NCBI RefSeq assembly: GCF_003259375.1 | Contig: NZ_QLLN01000001.1 | Location: 721,360 to 785,359 of the forward strand | From: Arenibacter echinorum | GTDB taxonomy: Bacteria > Bacteroidota > Bacteroidia > Flavobacteriales > Flavobacteriaceae | Reading direction: 5' to 3' | Length of the DNA: 64,000 nt | Part shown: positions 28,368-37,167 of the stretch, piece by piece | How positions within the stretch are numbered: position 1 is the stretch's first letter | How the letters are laid out: the number at the start of each line of letters is the position of its first letter | Translations under genes and position numbers: made by a program | Notes under the pieces: model-generated | The model's input: the letters and a program-made list of their open reading frames with translations, nothing else | Database searches by the model: none | Told to the model about the DNA's origin: nothing

Positions 28368-31300
28368 CTAAAAAGAATTAATAACCAATTTTATCTCATG
28401 CTTTCCAGGCTCCAACCTTACAGAGCCAAAGGCCGATGCCACTTTCTTACCATTGTGCATCAGTTCCTTTCCGGGTGCTGGAGCCACTTCAAATTCCGCA
28501 ACCATATTGGCAGGGATTTCAATGTTGTACAATTGCAATCTAGGATTAGCGTAGGTATAACTTGCTTTAATGGTTCCTTTAATAGTCGGCACTTCTATAC
28601 TGCTATTCTTTAAATCGCCCATCTGAGGTTTAATGGAGGCAATGCCAAAACCAGGGGTTTTAGGTTGAATTCCCCATAGTCCACGAGGAATAGCATTGGC
28701 CGGTACGGCCCCCCATGCATGGTTCCAATCGAGATTATTCTTATACTTTAAATCCCATGCTTCCAAGGTTATTGTAGAGCCAATTCGGATCATATTGTAC
28801 CAACTTCTGTCGCTGGTATCGGTCAAAAGGTCCAGGGCATAATCTTCGGCGCCTGCATTGTAAAGACCATCCATTAAATATTGTGAGCCATATACACTAC
28901 AGGCCATTCCCCTCGATTTTACAAATTCAACCACAGAGCCTATATGTTCTTCGGGAACCATATTAAATGCCAGGGGCATCATATTGGCATGTAAAGAGGC
29001 GTGGTCTGTACCGATGCCATCAATATAAATTCCTCTCTTGGCATCGAACATTTTTTCATTGAAGGCTTTCTTTGCCTTCAAAGCCCTTAATTTAAAATCC
29101 AAAGCTTCTTGGGTTTTACCTAGCACCTCGGCAAATTCGGCCATGATTATCATGTTCTGGTAATAAAATGCGTTCACTACCGTATTGTAGTCCTTAAAAA
29201 CGTAACCGTCGCGCTCACCTTTGTTAGTAGGATCGCCACCCCAGCCTGCAGAGGGCCAATCCACAATATCCCTAAAAGTTTCCTCCATAGTTTTTGGAAA
29301 TCCAAGATTGTCCATTAATTCCGGGGTCATCTTGGTAGAGGTAATCAATCCATCTTCGTTGGCGAGCTCATAAAGGGTTTTATATTTTAACTGATCGTAG
29401 TATTTCTGTATAAGTTCGGTATTGCCAGTGTACATATAATCCGCATGGAACATTAGTGCCACATGTTGTTGCCATTCGGTAGGCCATGTGGGATGTTCCA
29501 TGAAATATTCAATGGTCTGTCTGGCAATGGCATATTCGCGATCGGTAGTATAATGGCTCAATTGGTTCAAATAGGCGTCGGCCTCATAGGGAATTCGTTC
29601 CCGGTCCCCATCTACGTAGAGTCCGTTAAAAGTAGTGGCCTTGATGGAGTACTTGCAAAGATCCCAAATCTGATTCAAAATATCATTGTTACTGCTAAAA
29701 CTGCTGGAATCATCCTCCCAATAACTGTGATGGGCAAGTTGTGTAAAATTTTCAGCGGTCATGGGTTCTTTGGCCCCTTCCACTTCTGCGTATCGGAAAG
29801 GCAATAAGACTGGAAAACCTTCCGGCAGCGGCAGTGCTTTGCCTGGCAGGGTGTTTCTCTTGTCAGCTTTTATCTGAAGTTGATATTGGGTTTGTTTGGG
29901 CGTTACCGGTACTTTAATTTCTTGATACCTGATATGGCTCTTTTCAAAGGGTTTCCTGTTGATATTTTCTCCCTCCAACTGTTCCCCGATTCGGAAAGTA
30001 AGGGTGTGGGCGGTTTTGGCCTTATAGGTGAAATCGATGGTAGCGAAGGCCGCTTTCCCAAAATCGACAAAATAAGTGTCGCCTCTTTTTTCGAATAGGA
30101 CCGGCTTTATTTTATCTATTTGAAAACTGTTGGGTGTTGTTATGGTTGCTTTGGGGCTGCCCATAGTGAAGGGTTGGGTTTTGGAATATCTGGATAGACG
30201 ATTGTCCTGATCCCATATACGCACTTTCCAATAGTAGGTTTCACTACTTTTTAGCTGGGTTCCCCCGTGTTCTATTTCTGTTGAGACATTGGATCTTATT
30301 TGCCCACTGTTCCAAACATCTCCTATGTTGTTATCTATCTTTTCCTTAGTGGAAGCTACCAGTAATTGATAGGCCGATTGTGTAACAGCGCCTTCAGGTA
30401 CTACCCAACCGTATTCCGGCTTGTCATCAATAATGGTTACCCCGGCCGTGTTTCTAATCCATTCAACAATTAGGTTGGAAGGACCTTTGGAATAATCGTC
30501 CGAAAGTTCAAGTAAAAGGCTGTTGGTTTTTTTTCTAAAGGATTCCAGTTTATCGGCATATTTTGAATCTTTAGCAAGGTTGTTGATCTCTTTTGGATCA
30601 TCTTTTAAATTATAAAGTTCCTCAAAGGACTGGTCATTTACATAACGGAAGTATTTCCAATCTTTGGTACGTACCCCTTCACTAGGTGGTATATTCTCAA
30701 ATTCCCAAAGATGTTCTATCAAAATGGTATCCCGTTCAAAATCGGTTTTGGGATTTTTAATGATGGGCATTAGGCTTTTGCCCTGCCATCCTTTAGGTTG
30801 TGGTATCCCGGCCAGGTCCAGTAAAGTGGAGGGTACATCAATGTTCAATGCCAAGGCATCATTGTCTTTCTGCTTTTTTAAACGCGGGTCGAACACAATT
30901 AGGGGCACCCTTATGGAATTATCATATAGCAACCATTTTCCGGCAAGCTGGCGTTCTCCCAAGAAATAGCCATTATCGCCCATCAAAATGATTACGGTGT
31001 TCTTATCAAGTCCCTTTTTCTTTAGCTCCTCCCTGATCTTGGCAATTTCCCTATCTATGCCCGAAATCATCCTGTAATAACCCTTTACGCTATGTTGGTA
31101 TTTTTCGGGAGTATCGTACCGCCAAGTCCAGCGTAAACGGTTAAAGCCATCGCGTACAAATTTGGGCTGTGCCTCAAAGTATTTGTCTTCCCCTAGCTCA
31201 GGTCCGGGCATTTCCATGTTCTGAAGCAAAGCATCGGATTCAGCTTGCCAAAAATATTGATCCACAGCATTGTCATGGGCATGGGGTGCACTAAAGCTCA

Positions 31301-31889
31301 ACGAAAGGCAAAATGGTTTATCGGTTTTGGCGTCGGCAATATAATCTATAGCCTGTTGACCCGTATATCGTGTAAGGTGCACCGTATCTTTGCCCAAGGT
31401 CTTATAATAATATCCTCTTCGATCAGGATAGGCACCATTCCGGTCATAGGATTCGTAAACATCGAACTGTTGGTCCAGCTGGTCATATCGTACTCCATAT
31501 TTCCCAAAAAAACCAGTGTGGTATCCATTGTTCTTTAGAATGGTGGGATAGGAGTCAGCCATATAGCTATCCCTAATATTTCCAGTTTGAAAATTGTAAC
31601 TGTGGGTGCGCTCGTAAAGCCCGGTCAGTATGCTTGCCCTACTGGCCGCACAGATGGGGGTTGTTACAATGGCATTCTTAAAATAAGTGCCTTCTTGGGC
31701 CAATTTATCCATTTCCGGAGTGGAAATGAGTTTGTTGCCTGCATAACCCAAGGCATCAAAACGTTGGTCATCCGTTAAAATAAAGATGATGTTGGGTTTG
31801 TTGGTTTGCTGTGCTTCTGTTATTTTTTGTGCGTTTAGTGGCAGAGCGCAAACGTAAAGGAGTGCAACAACAATAATTCTTATTTTCAT
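28368..31889 (-). CDS. bifunctional sulfatase - GH78 alpha-L-rhamnosidase
   Basis: About 1173 residues from the ATG at 31889, which gives a clean signal peptide (ending LPLNAQ). Residues 32-475 are an S1 sulfatase ([20 protein letters not shown]; formylglycine site C80 in [23 protein letters not shown]). From about 500 to the end follow a fibronectin-like domain ([12 protein letters not shown]), a beta-sandwich and the GH78 six-hairpin domain, then a C-terminal cap. The formylglycine motif is CxAxR rather than CxPxR. A sulfatase-GH78 enzyme of this build is known from the ulvan locus of Formosa agariphila. The catalytic loop reads [18 protein letters not shown]. One chain could thus remove sulfate and then rhamnose. 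It has its own copy of the shared promoter. Confidence 0.88.
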   Translation of the reverse strand: MKIRIIVVALLYVCALPLNAQKITEAQQTNKPNIIFILTDDQRFDALGYAGNKLISTPEMDKLAQEGTYFKNAIVTTPICAASRASILTGLYERTHSYNFQTGNIRDSYMADSYPTILKNNGYHTGFFGKYGVRYDQLDQQFDVYESYDRNGAYPDRRGYYYKTLGKDTVHLTRYTGQQAIDYIADAKTDKPFCLSLSFSAPHAHDNAVDQYFWQAESDALLQNMEMPGPELGEDKYFEAQPKFVRDGFNRLRWTWRYDTPEKYQHSVKGYYRMISGIDREIAKIREELKKKGLDKNTVIILMGDNGYFLGERQLAGKWLLYDNSIRVPLIVFDPRLKKQKDNDALALNIDVPSTLLDLAGIPQPKGWQGKSLMPIIKNPKTDFERDTILIEHLWEFENIPPSEGVRTKDWKYFRYVNDQSFEELYNLKDDPKEINNLAKDSKYADKLESFRKKTNSLLLELSDDYSKGPSNLIVEWIRNTAGVTIIDDKPEYGWVVPEGAVTQSAYQLLVASTKEKIDNNIGDVWNSGQIRSNVSTEIEHGGTQLKSSETYYWKVRIWDQDNRLSRYSKTQPFTMGSPKATITTPNSFQIDKIKPVLFEKRGDTYFVDFGKAAFATIDFTYKAKTAHTLTFRIGEQLEGENINRKPFEKSHIRYQEIKVPVTPKQTQYQLQIKADKRNTLPGKALPLPEGFPVLLPFRYAEVEGAKEPMTAENFTQLAHHSYWEDDSSSFSSNNDILNQIWDLCKYSIKATTFNGLYVDGDRERIPYEADAYLNQLSHYTTDREYAIARQTIEYFMEHPTWPTEWQQHVALMFHADYMYTGNTELIQKYYDQLKYKTLYELANEDGLITSTKMTPELMDNLGFPKTMEETFRDIVDWPSAGWGGDPTNKGERDGYVFKDYNTVVNAFYYQNMIIMAEFAEVLGKTQEALDFKLRALKAKKAFNEKMFDAKRGIYIDGIGTDHASLHANMMPLAFNMVPEEHIGSVVEFVKSRGMACSVYGSQYLMDGLYNAGAEDYALDLLTDTSDRSWYNMIRIGSTITLEAWDLKYKNNLDWNHAWGAVPANAIPRGLWGIQPKTPGFGIASIKPQMGDLKNSSIEVPTIKGTIKASYTYANPRLQLYNIEIPANMVAEFEVAPAPGKELMHNGKKVASAFGSVRLEPGKHEIKLVINSF

Positions 31890-32061
31890 CAATCGGTGTT
31901 TTTTGTTTTTAATCGGCAGCACTAATTTGCCAGTTGTTATTTGGTCCATAAATTAAGCTATATCAAGTCTGTCATCAAAGAAAAGTAGTTTTCCTAGGCA
32001 TTGGAATTGAAACTCCAATATAAGAAAACAAGGTATTATAGCGATTGAAAATAGACTTCAT

Positions 32062-32106
32062 CAAACTTAATCTTTATGTAGCCATTACCTATCCTGTGCT
32101 GTCCTG
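32062..32106 (-). promoter_or_regulatory. shared PUL promoter, copy 4 (to sulfatase-GH78)
   Basis: Read leftward: CAGGACAGCACAGGAT (32106-32091), 21 bp, TAAGTTTG (32069-32062), a perfect TAnnTTTG box. The start codon lies about 170 bp further on. Confidence 0.78.
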
Positions 32107-32293
32107 TCCACAAGTAAATTTCTCACTAAGTGATATTAAGCACCCAATACCTCTCGACTGCGCATGTCTTCCGCAGGCAGGCTCGAGGGGACAGCAACAT
32201 TACCCTGAACAACTCATTCACCAATAAAGATCGATCTAACTCACTTTAAATAGTTAGAGTGGAGGAGTGGACTTCCTTTGGGCAACAAAGAAA

Positions 32294-32322
32294 AAGGGAT
32301 GAAAATTTATATTTTCATCCCT
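32294..32322 (-). terminator. hairpin terminator of the SusC/SusD operon
   Basis: AAGGGATGAAAAT, a 3-nt loop, ATTTTCATCCCTT: a near-perfect 13-bp stem about 95 bp after the stop of the last gene of the operon, flanked by A and T runs on both sides. Confidence 0.8.
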
Positions 32323-32413
32323 TCTTTTAATAGTGAACTTTTCAAGCTTATAACAAAAACCCAACAATTGATGGTCGGGCCTAGAGCTTCATGAAAAGAA
32401 GAAATTATAAATG

Positions 32414-33217
32414 CTATAAATTCTTCAATTTGATATTTCTATATTCTACCTTCATAGGTGGGCCAACATGCACCTGAACTCCCAAATACCCTGAAGATGT
32501 GCTGTTAACGGTATCATCGTCGATTACCTCGCTCATGAGAACCCCATTGATGTAATGCTGTAATTGGTTTCCTTTGATGATAAGGTGGGCTTCGTTCCAA
32601 TCTTCACTTTTGATCTTTGTCTTTAGCTCGTCCGAATCCCCAAGTGATTCCAAAATCTCCCTACTCTGCCAGGCATTCTGTGCCACATTGGCCCTTAAGG
32701 ACCCGGGTGCATCGGGATTTTCCTGAGTCGTTATTCTGGCCTTTTCACCTCTATAGGCCAAAGTAGTACGTTTTTTCTCCTCATAGTTCTGTCCGGTATA
32801 TCTTATTTTTCCATCAATATCGGCCTGATATCCCTTTAAAGCAAAAGGAATGGTATCCACTTTATCGCTGCGGTAATTTATACCACTGTTCCCTGCTTCC
32901 GCTATGCGGAATTCGAGCTTAAGCTCAAAATCTGCAGGTTGTCCGCCTTGCCAAATAATAAAGGTGTTGTTCTTCAATAAGGTAGTTGGGGTTACCTCAC
33001 CTACAAGATTGCCGTTCTCTACCCTCCAATAGTTGGGATCTCCTTCCCAGTTATCAAGTGTCTTGCCATCAAAGATCTGTACAAATCCGTCCTGTTCCGC
33101 TGTGGCCACAGCCACTTCCTGCTGTGGTGCGTTTTCTTTTTTCTCCTTACAGGACTGTAGGCCAGCAATTGCAAGCATTACTAATATATGTGGCTTAAAT
33201 ATTCTTTTCAATTTCAT
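32414..33217 (-). CDS. DUF1080 lipoprotein (3-keto-disaccharide hydrolase-like)
   Basis: 267 residues. The signal peptide ends in the lipobox LQSC, and one DUF1080 concanavalin-like domain fills residues about 45-267 (FVQIFDGKTLDNWEGDP, then FRIAEAGNSGINYRSD, then VHVGPPMKVEYRNIKLK). Members of DUF1080 have been shown to cleave 3-keto-glycosides, and many have unknown substrates. It is the last gene of the SusC-SusD operon, 3 bp from the FG-GAP gene. The presence of an oxidoreductase in the same regulon makes keto-glycoside cleavage a reasonable role, but this is inferred. Confidence 0.83.
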   Translation of the reverse strand: MKLKRIFKPHILVMLAIAGLQSCKEKKENAPQQEVAVATAEQDGFVQIFDGKTLDNWEGDPNYWRVENGNLVGEVTPTTLLKNNTFIIWQGGQPADFELKLEFRIAEAGNSGINYRSDKVDTIPFALKGYQADIDGKIRYTGQNYEEKKRTTLAYRGEKARITTQENPDAPGSLRANVAQNAWQSREILESLGDSDELKTKIKSEDWNEAHLIIKGNQLQHYINGVLMSEVIDDDTVNSTSSGYLGVQVHVGPPMKVEYRNIKLKNL

Positions 33218-33220
33218 TAT

Positions 33221-34450
33221 TTACTGTTTTATAGGTTCGTTGTAATAAATGTTAAGGCCGTCCTTTCCGGCCACAATAATATCTTGCATTCCGTTATTGT
33301 CCACATCGGAAACACTAAAATAAACTCCGGTTCCCTTTCCGCGACCATAGGGTCCATAATCAATAACTTGTTTACTAAAATTCTCCCCGTTCCACTTGAA
33401 ATAATAAAGTCCAAGTTCATCGTTGCCACCGGGGTCTTTTCCATTATGGGCACGGTAGCGCTTACCTGTTATTAGTTCATTTTCCCCATCCTGGTCAATA
33501 TCTGTCCATTCCATACTGTGGTACTGTGAATTATAGGGGTCAATGGCGTGTTTTATCCATTGGGTTTTTTGTTTCTTGGCAGCGGGTTTTTGTTCGTACC
33601 AAGATAGGCCGTAATCATGTCCTTGGCCAACAATAAGATCCGAAAGGCCATCCTTGTTTACATCGGCAACTATTATGGGAACACTTGCGGTGCCCAATTC
33701 AAAATCATTATGCATTTTCCATTCTCCTGTAAAGGTATCTTCTGGTGCTTGCAACCAACCTTTGGCTACAATTATATCAGTAAGTCCGTCGCTGTTTATA
33801 TCGCCAAATCCAAGACCATGTCCATGCGGACCAAAAATCGAGTGTTTGCTGAGCATTCCTGTACCTTTTTTATTGCTATCCAATTGCAATCTATAAATTA
33901 CCAAGGAGTCATTGGGAGTATTGGGAACTATTTCTATGATGCCGTCTCCATCCAAATCCCAGGAACGTGTACTTTCAATATTACCCGCTTCGGCTATCAA
34001 ATGTTCCTGCCATTCACCGGCATCACCAGGATTTTGTTTCCAAACCAATTGTTTCCCGAACCAGCCACCGGTAATGAAGTCCATTAGGCCATCCCCATTC
34101 ACATCCAAGGGAATGGTGGAAAAATCATCATAATATTCGCCGTAACGTTTTGCCGAACCTATATAGTGACGGGTTTGAAACTCAGGTCCTTTGTACCAAT
34201 AAGCTCCAGAGACGATATCGACAAGATTGTCGTTGTCCACATCGAATACCCCAACCGTTTCATAGCTTTCGGAAGCAATCTGATGCTTGGCAAACTTTAA
34301 GGGTTGCGGTTGTGCAAACAGGAAAGCAGCTGTTAGTAAAAAGACCGCGTTTATAAAAAACGCTGCACCGTTTAAGTTAATAGCGTTTAACTTAAACGGT
34401 GCAGGTCTTTTTAACCTGAAAGGATTGTTCAGTGCAATTAAATTTGCCAT
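33221..34450 (-). CDS. secreted FG-GAP/VCBS repeat beta-propeller protein
   Basis: 409 residues. The mature part is a beta-propeller built from FG-GAP/VCBS blades with calcium-loop motifs such as DVDNDNLVDI, DVNGDGLMDF, DLDGDGIIEI, DINSDGLTDI, DVNKDGLSDL, DIDQDGENEL and DVDNNGMQDI. Such proteins bind glycans or partner proteins; no catalytic residues are evident. The start ATG at 34450 lies two bases after the preceding stop codon, so translation is coupled. The signal peptide is odd: a long polar lead (FRLKRPAPFKLNAINLNGAA) precedes the hydrophobic core, and this lead is encoded by a perfect three-armed inverted repeat (34338-34412). No alternative Met start lies behind it. Confidence 0.78.
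   Translation of the reverse strand: MANLIALNNPFRLKRPAPFKLNAINLNGAAFFINAVFLLTAAFLFAQPQPLKFAKHQIASESYETVGVFDVDNDNLVDIVSGAYWYKGPEFQTRHYIGSAKRYGEYYDDFSTIPLDVNGDGLMDFITGGWFGKQLVWKQNPGDAGEWQEHLIAEAGNIESTRSWDLDGDGIIEIVPNTPNDSLVIYRLQLDSNKKGTGMLSKHSIFGPHGHGLGFGDINSDGLTDIIVAKGWLQAPEDTFTGEWKMHNDFELGTASVPIIVADVNKDGLSDLIVGQGHDYGLSWYEQKPAAKKQKTQWIKHAIDPYNSQYHSMEWTDIDQDGENELITGKRYRAHNGKDPGGNDELGLYYFKWNGENFSKQVIDYGPYGRGKGTGVYFSVSDVDNNGMQDIIVAGKDGLNIYYNEPIKQ
34338..34412. repeat. perfect three-way-junction inverted repeat inside a signal-peptide coding region
   Basis: A closing stem of 9 bp (AAAAAGACC 34338-34346 with GGTCTTTTT 34404-34412) encloses two hairpins: 6 bp (GCGTTT 34347-34352 with AAACGC 34358-34363) and 17 bp (34364-34380 with 34387-34403). 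The three stems abut with no unpaired base at the junction. In the direction of transcription it ends in GGTCTTTTT, like a terminator or attenuator. Confidence 0.85.
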
Positions 34451-34452
34451 TA

Positions 34453-37134
34453 CTAGTTGTTCGCCCCTTTTTCGGTATAAATTGGATTTTCAGGATTTCC
34501 ACCGGCAACCAAATAGGCCAATAGGTCCTTCACCTCTTCTTCGTTGAGCCTATTGATGGTTCCTGGGGGCATCCAGGATATTGTGGAAAGTTTGGTGTCC
34601 ACAACTTGGTCCTTGGGTACTTCCCGGGTTTGATCAGGTGCGTATGGATTTTGCGAGACAATATAATTTTGTTCCGTCTCGTTCATCAATCTTCCAACGA
34701 TCGATTTTCCATCCTTCAAGGTGTACACAGTGGTATTATATTGGTCCGAAATTACATCGTTGGGTTCAATAATAGCCTTGAGTATATCCTGGGGCGAAAA
34801 ACGGGTCCCCAATTGTGTTAGGTCCGGGCCAATATTCTCTCCTTCGCCCTGCATAGAATGACAAGTGATACAGGTGGTAGCCGCGAACATACTTTTACCG
34901 TATTCAAAATCCCTACCCTTTAGGCCATCGGCTACTAAGGGTTCTATTTCTTCTACCTCCCAATTGTGGCGTGGGCCTTTTGGCTGAACTGTATTCTCAG
35001 CCAAATCGTTGCCTGAACTGGACAAAAGATCTGCCCCCGACATCTTATCGTAAAAATCGAACTGATCCTTAGGTACATGGGTCAATGCCTTTTTTCTGGC
35101 CTTGTCTATGAAACCGATATAGCTTCTTCCCGCCTTAAATGAAAAGGCCTTGTTGAACCACATAAAATACTTTTCACGAAGTTCTGGGGTCCATCCCTTG
35201 TCGACATCCTCCAACACCATTCCGTAATAGGTATGCTGGGCAGGAGGCATATTTTTCAAGGTTAGGGCTATATCCATACCATATTGTGGATTTCTCAAAA
35301 TAAGGTCCGAAGCGTCAGTGGCCGTATTGGCCATCACATCCACATTCTCCCCTGTATTTGATTCCAACAGTGCCAATGTTTTAGAAGCTACGGTCGGGTC
35401 GTCCAGATAGGCAAGTGTTTTGCTGAGCATTTGGTTCAATACATCTGTAGTCGCCGGATATTGTGGCGAAAGATAATCGATGACCTTGTTCTTAACAGAT
35501 GTTCCTGGTACCCCAAAACGGGACAAAGTAAGCTCGAAAGCCCGTAACTGGGCCACTTGTTGTTGGGCAGTAAGCTTGGAGTAGTCTACCCCCAATAGGG
35601 CATTGAGCATCTGGTCTTGCTGTGATTTGTTGCCATGTCTGGCCAAGGCTATAATTCCCTGTGCCAAGGTAACCGGATCTTTTTCGGAAAGCACCTTGCC
35701 CTGCCATTCTTTGACTGGCTGGTGCTCCACCGCAATACGTGCCGCATATTGGATAAACCTATCCGCGTTGTTCAGATATGGCCATGCAAAATCGACCGCA
35801 CCACTCTTTGGACCCGTATGATATTCTTCCAACTGTCTTCTAATCTTATTCCCTTCGGTAAGTTCCGATGCCTTATTGGCAGGTGCTACATCCTCGGTTC
35901 CGGTATAGTGCACCCTGTAAAGATCGGAATCCAATCTTCGTCCTCCGGTCATAAAATACATGGCACCATCAGGTCCTATAACTCCATCGGTCAAAGGAAG
36001 CGGGATCCCAGATAAAAATTCTTCCCTCTCTCCATCATAGGAAGATCCATTGGCCTTTAGATGAATGGCATAGATGATACCGAAACTCCAGTCGAAGGCA
36101 TAAATGCTCTTTTGATATTTCTCAGGAAATTTCGCCCCTCTACCATAAACCACATTGGTGGGAGATCCCTGTCCAATATTTACTATAGCAGGAAGATTGT
36201 CCGGATATGCCGGGGACCATTTTCCGTTCCCTGTTCTCCACCCAAATTCGCTACCACTGGTAACATGGCAGATACGGGTAGGACGGTACCATGGCATTCC
36301 CAAATCCCATTCCATGTCCGAATCGTATACGAACATGTCCCCTTCATCGTTAAAGTCCAGGTCAAATGGATTCCGGAAACCGGCACTTATCAATTCCCAA
36401 TTCTTCCCTTCCGGGTCTATTTTTGCTATCCATCCCCCTGGGGCACCGCGATCATTGGCATGGCCGCGGGGATCCTTAACTTGGGGGAAGAGATTGTCGT
36501 CCTGCCAAACCTTGGGCAGGCGATAAGTATCCATTTCAGGAAGATCGGTATGGTTACCAGCAATGACGTACAGGGATTCCCCGTCCGGGCTAAGCACTAT
36601 ACTATGTGGACCGTGCTCGCCTGCTCCGTTCAATGCCTTTAACTGGGTGATCTTGTCATATTGGTCATCGTTGTCCGTGTCCTGTAAACGATAAAGTCCA
36701 CTGCCCTTCTCGAATTCATCATCACCACGATGGTTTACCATCACATAAAGGCTGTTAAAAGCGTAGAGCAGTCCTTGGGCATAACCCATTTGGATAATCG
36801 AATCGGCCACGGCCTCCCCGGTTTGTATCCTAAGTTTTTCAATCTTAGGGGTTAGGACATCAGATCCGATGGCAGGGAGCTCCATGCGATATAGCGTACC
36901 GTATTGGTCGGCTGTTATCAGTCGATCTTTGTTATCGAAGGCCATGGCTACCCATGAGCCCTGGTCATTATCGGCGGGACTATAAAGGTGTTCCGCTTCA
37001 AAGCCCGGCTGTAATTTCAGCTTCGCCAATTTTGGAGGAAGCTCTTGGCCACTTGCAGTTTCCATTTTCTTGGAATCCTCACAAGATACGGACAAAAGCA
37101 TTGAAAAAATAAGTACGGCAACTAATCTGGTCAT
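34453..37134 (-). CDS. lipoprotein with beta-propeller, HEAT-like region and c-type cytochrome (PVC-type haem-binding family)
   Basis: 893 residues: a lipobox (SVSC), a six-bladed soluble-glucose-dehydrogenase-like propeller (about 45-410; FRNPFDLDFNDEGDMFVYDSDMEWD, DGVIGPDGAMYFMTGGRR), an all-helical HEAT-like stretch (about 430-700) and a C-terminal cytochrome c domain with the haem site CITCHS and the distal ligand region around SWMPPG. This is the PVC-type/DUF7133 architecture, thought to take part in periplasmic electron transfer or sugar oxidation; no substrate is established. Its place directly behind SusD within the SusC/SusD operon ties it to glycan use. It could supply or accept electrons for oxidation of sugar hydroxyls. 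Confidence 0.8.
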   Translation of the reverse strand: MTRLVAVLIFSMLLSVSCEDSKKMETASGQELPPKLAKLKLQPGFEAEHLYSPADNDQGSWVAMAFDNKDRLITADQYGTLYRMELPAIGSDVLTPKIEKLRIQTGEAVADSIIQMGYAQGLLYAFNSLYVMVNHRGDDEFEKGSGLYRLQDTDNDDQYDKITQLKALNGAGEHGPHSIVLSPDGESLYVIAGNHTDLPEMDTYRLPKVWQDDNLFPQVKDPRGHANDRGAPGGWIAKIDPEGKNWELISAGFRNPFDLDFNDEGDMFVYDSDMEWDLGMPWYRPTRICHVTSGSEFGWRTGNGKWSPAYPDNLPAIVNIGQGSPTNVVYGRGAKFPEKYQKSIYAFDWSFGIIYAIHLKANGSSYDGEREEFLSGIPLPLTDGVIGPDGAMYFMTGGRRLDSDLYRVHYTGTEDVAPANKASELTEGNKIRRQLEEYHTGPKSGAVDFAWPYLNNADRFIQYAARIAVEHQPVKEWQGKVLSEKDPVTLAQGIIALARHGNKSQQDQMLNALLGVDYSKLTAQQQVAQLRAFELTLSRFGVPGTSVKNKVIDYLSPQYPATTDVLNQMLSKTLAYLDDPTVASKTLALLESNTGENVDVMANTATDASDLILRNPQYGMDIALTLKNMPPAQHTYYGMVLEDVDKGWTPELREKYFMWFNKAFSFKAGRSYIGFIDKARKKALTHVPKDQFDFYDKMSGADLLSSSGNDLAENTVQPKGPRHNWEVEEIEPLVADGLKGRDFEYGKSMFAATTCITCHSMQGEGENIGPDLTQLGTRFSPQDILKAIIEPNDVISDQYNTTVYTLKDGKSIVGRLMNETEQNYIVSQNPYAPDQTREVPKDQVVDTKLSTISWMPPGTINRLNEEEVKDLLAYLVAGGNPENPIYTEKGANN

Positions 37135-37167
37135 TATCTTTAGTTTTTAATTTGGTCCCTAATATAA

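Larger units (their letters stand above)
31950..32413. other. intergenic region with promoter, repeats and terminator
   Basis: The left half carries the promoter of the sulfatase-GH78 gene (32062-32106). The part 32150-32250 has CTCGACTGCGC / gcaggctcgagggg arms related to those at 24795-24890. The right half carries the terminator of the SusC/SusD operon. No gene is visible. Confidence 0.6.
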
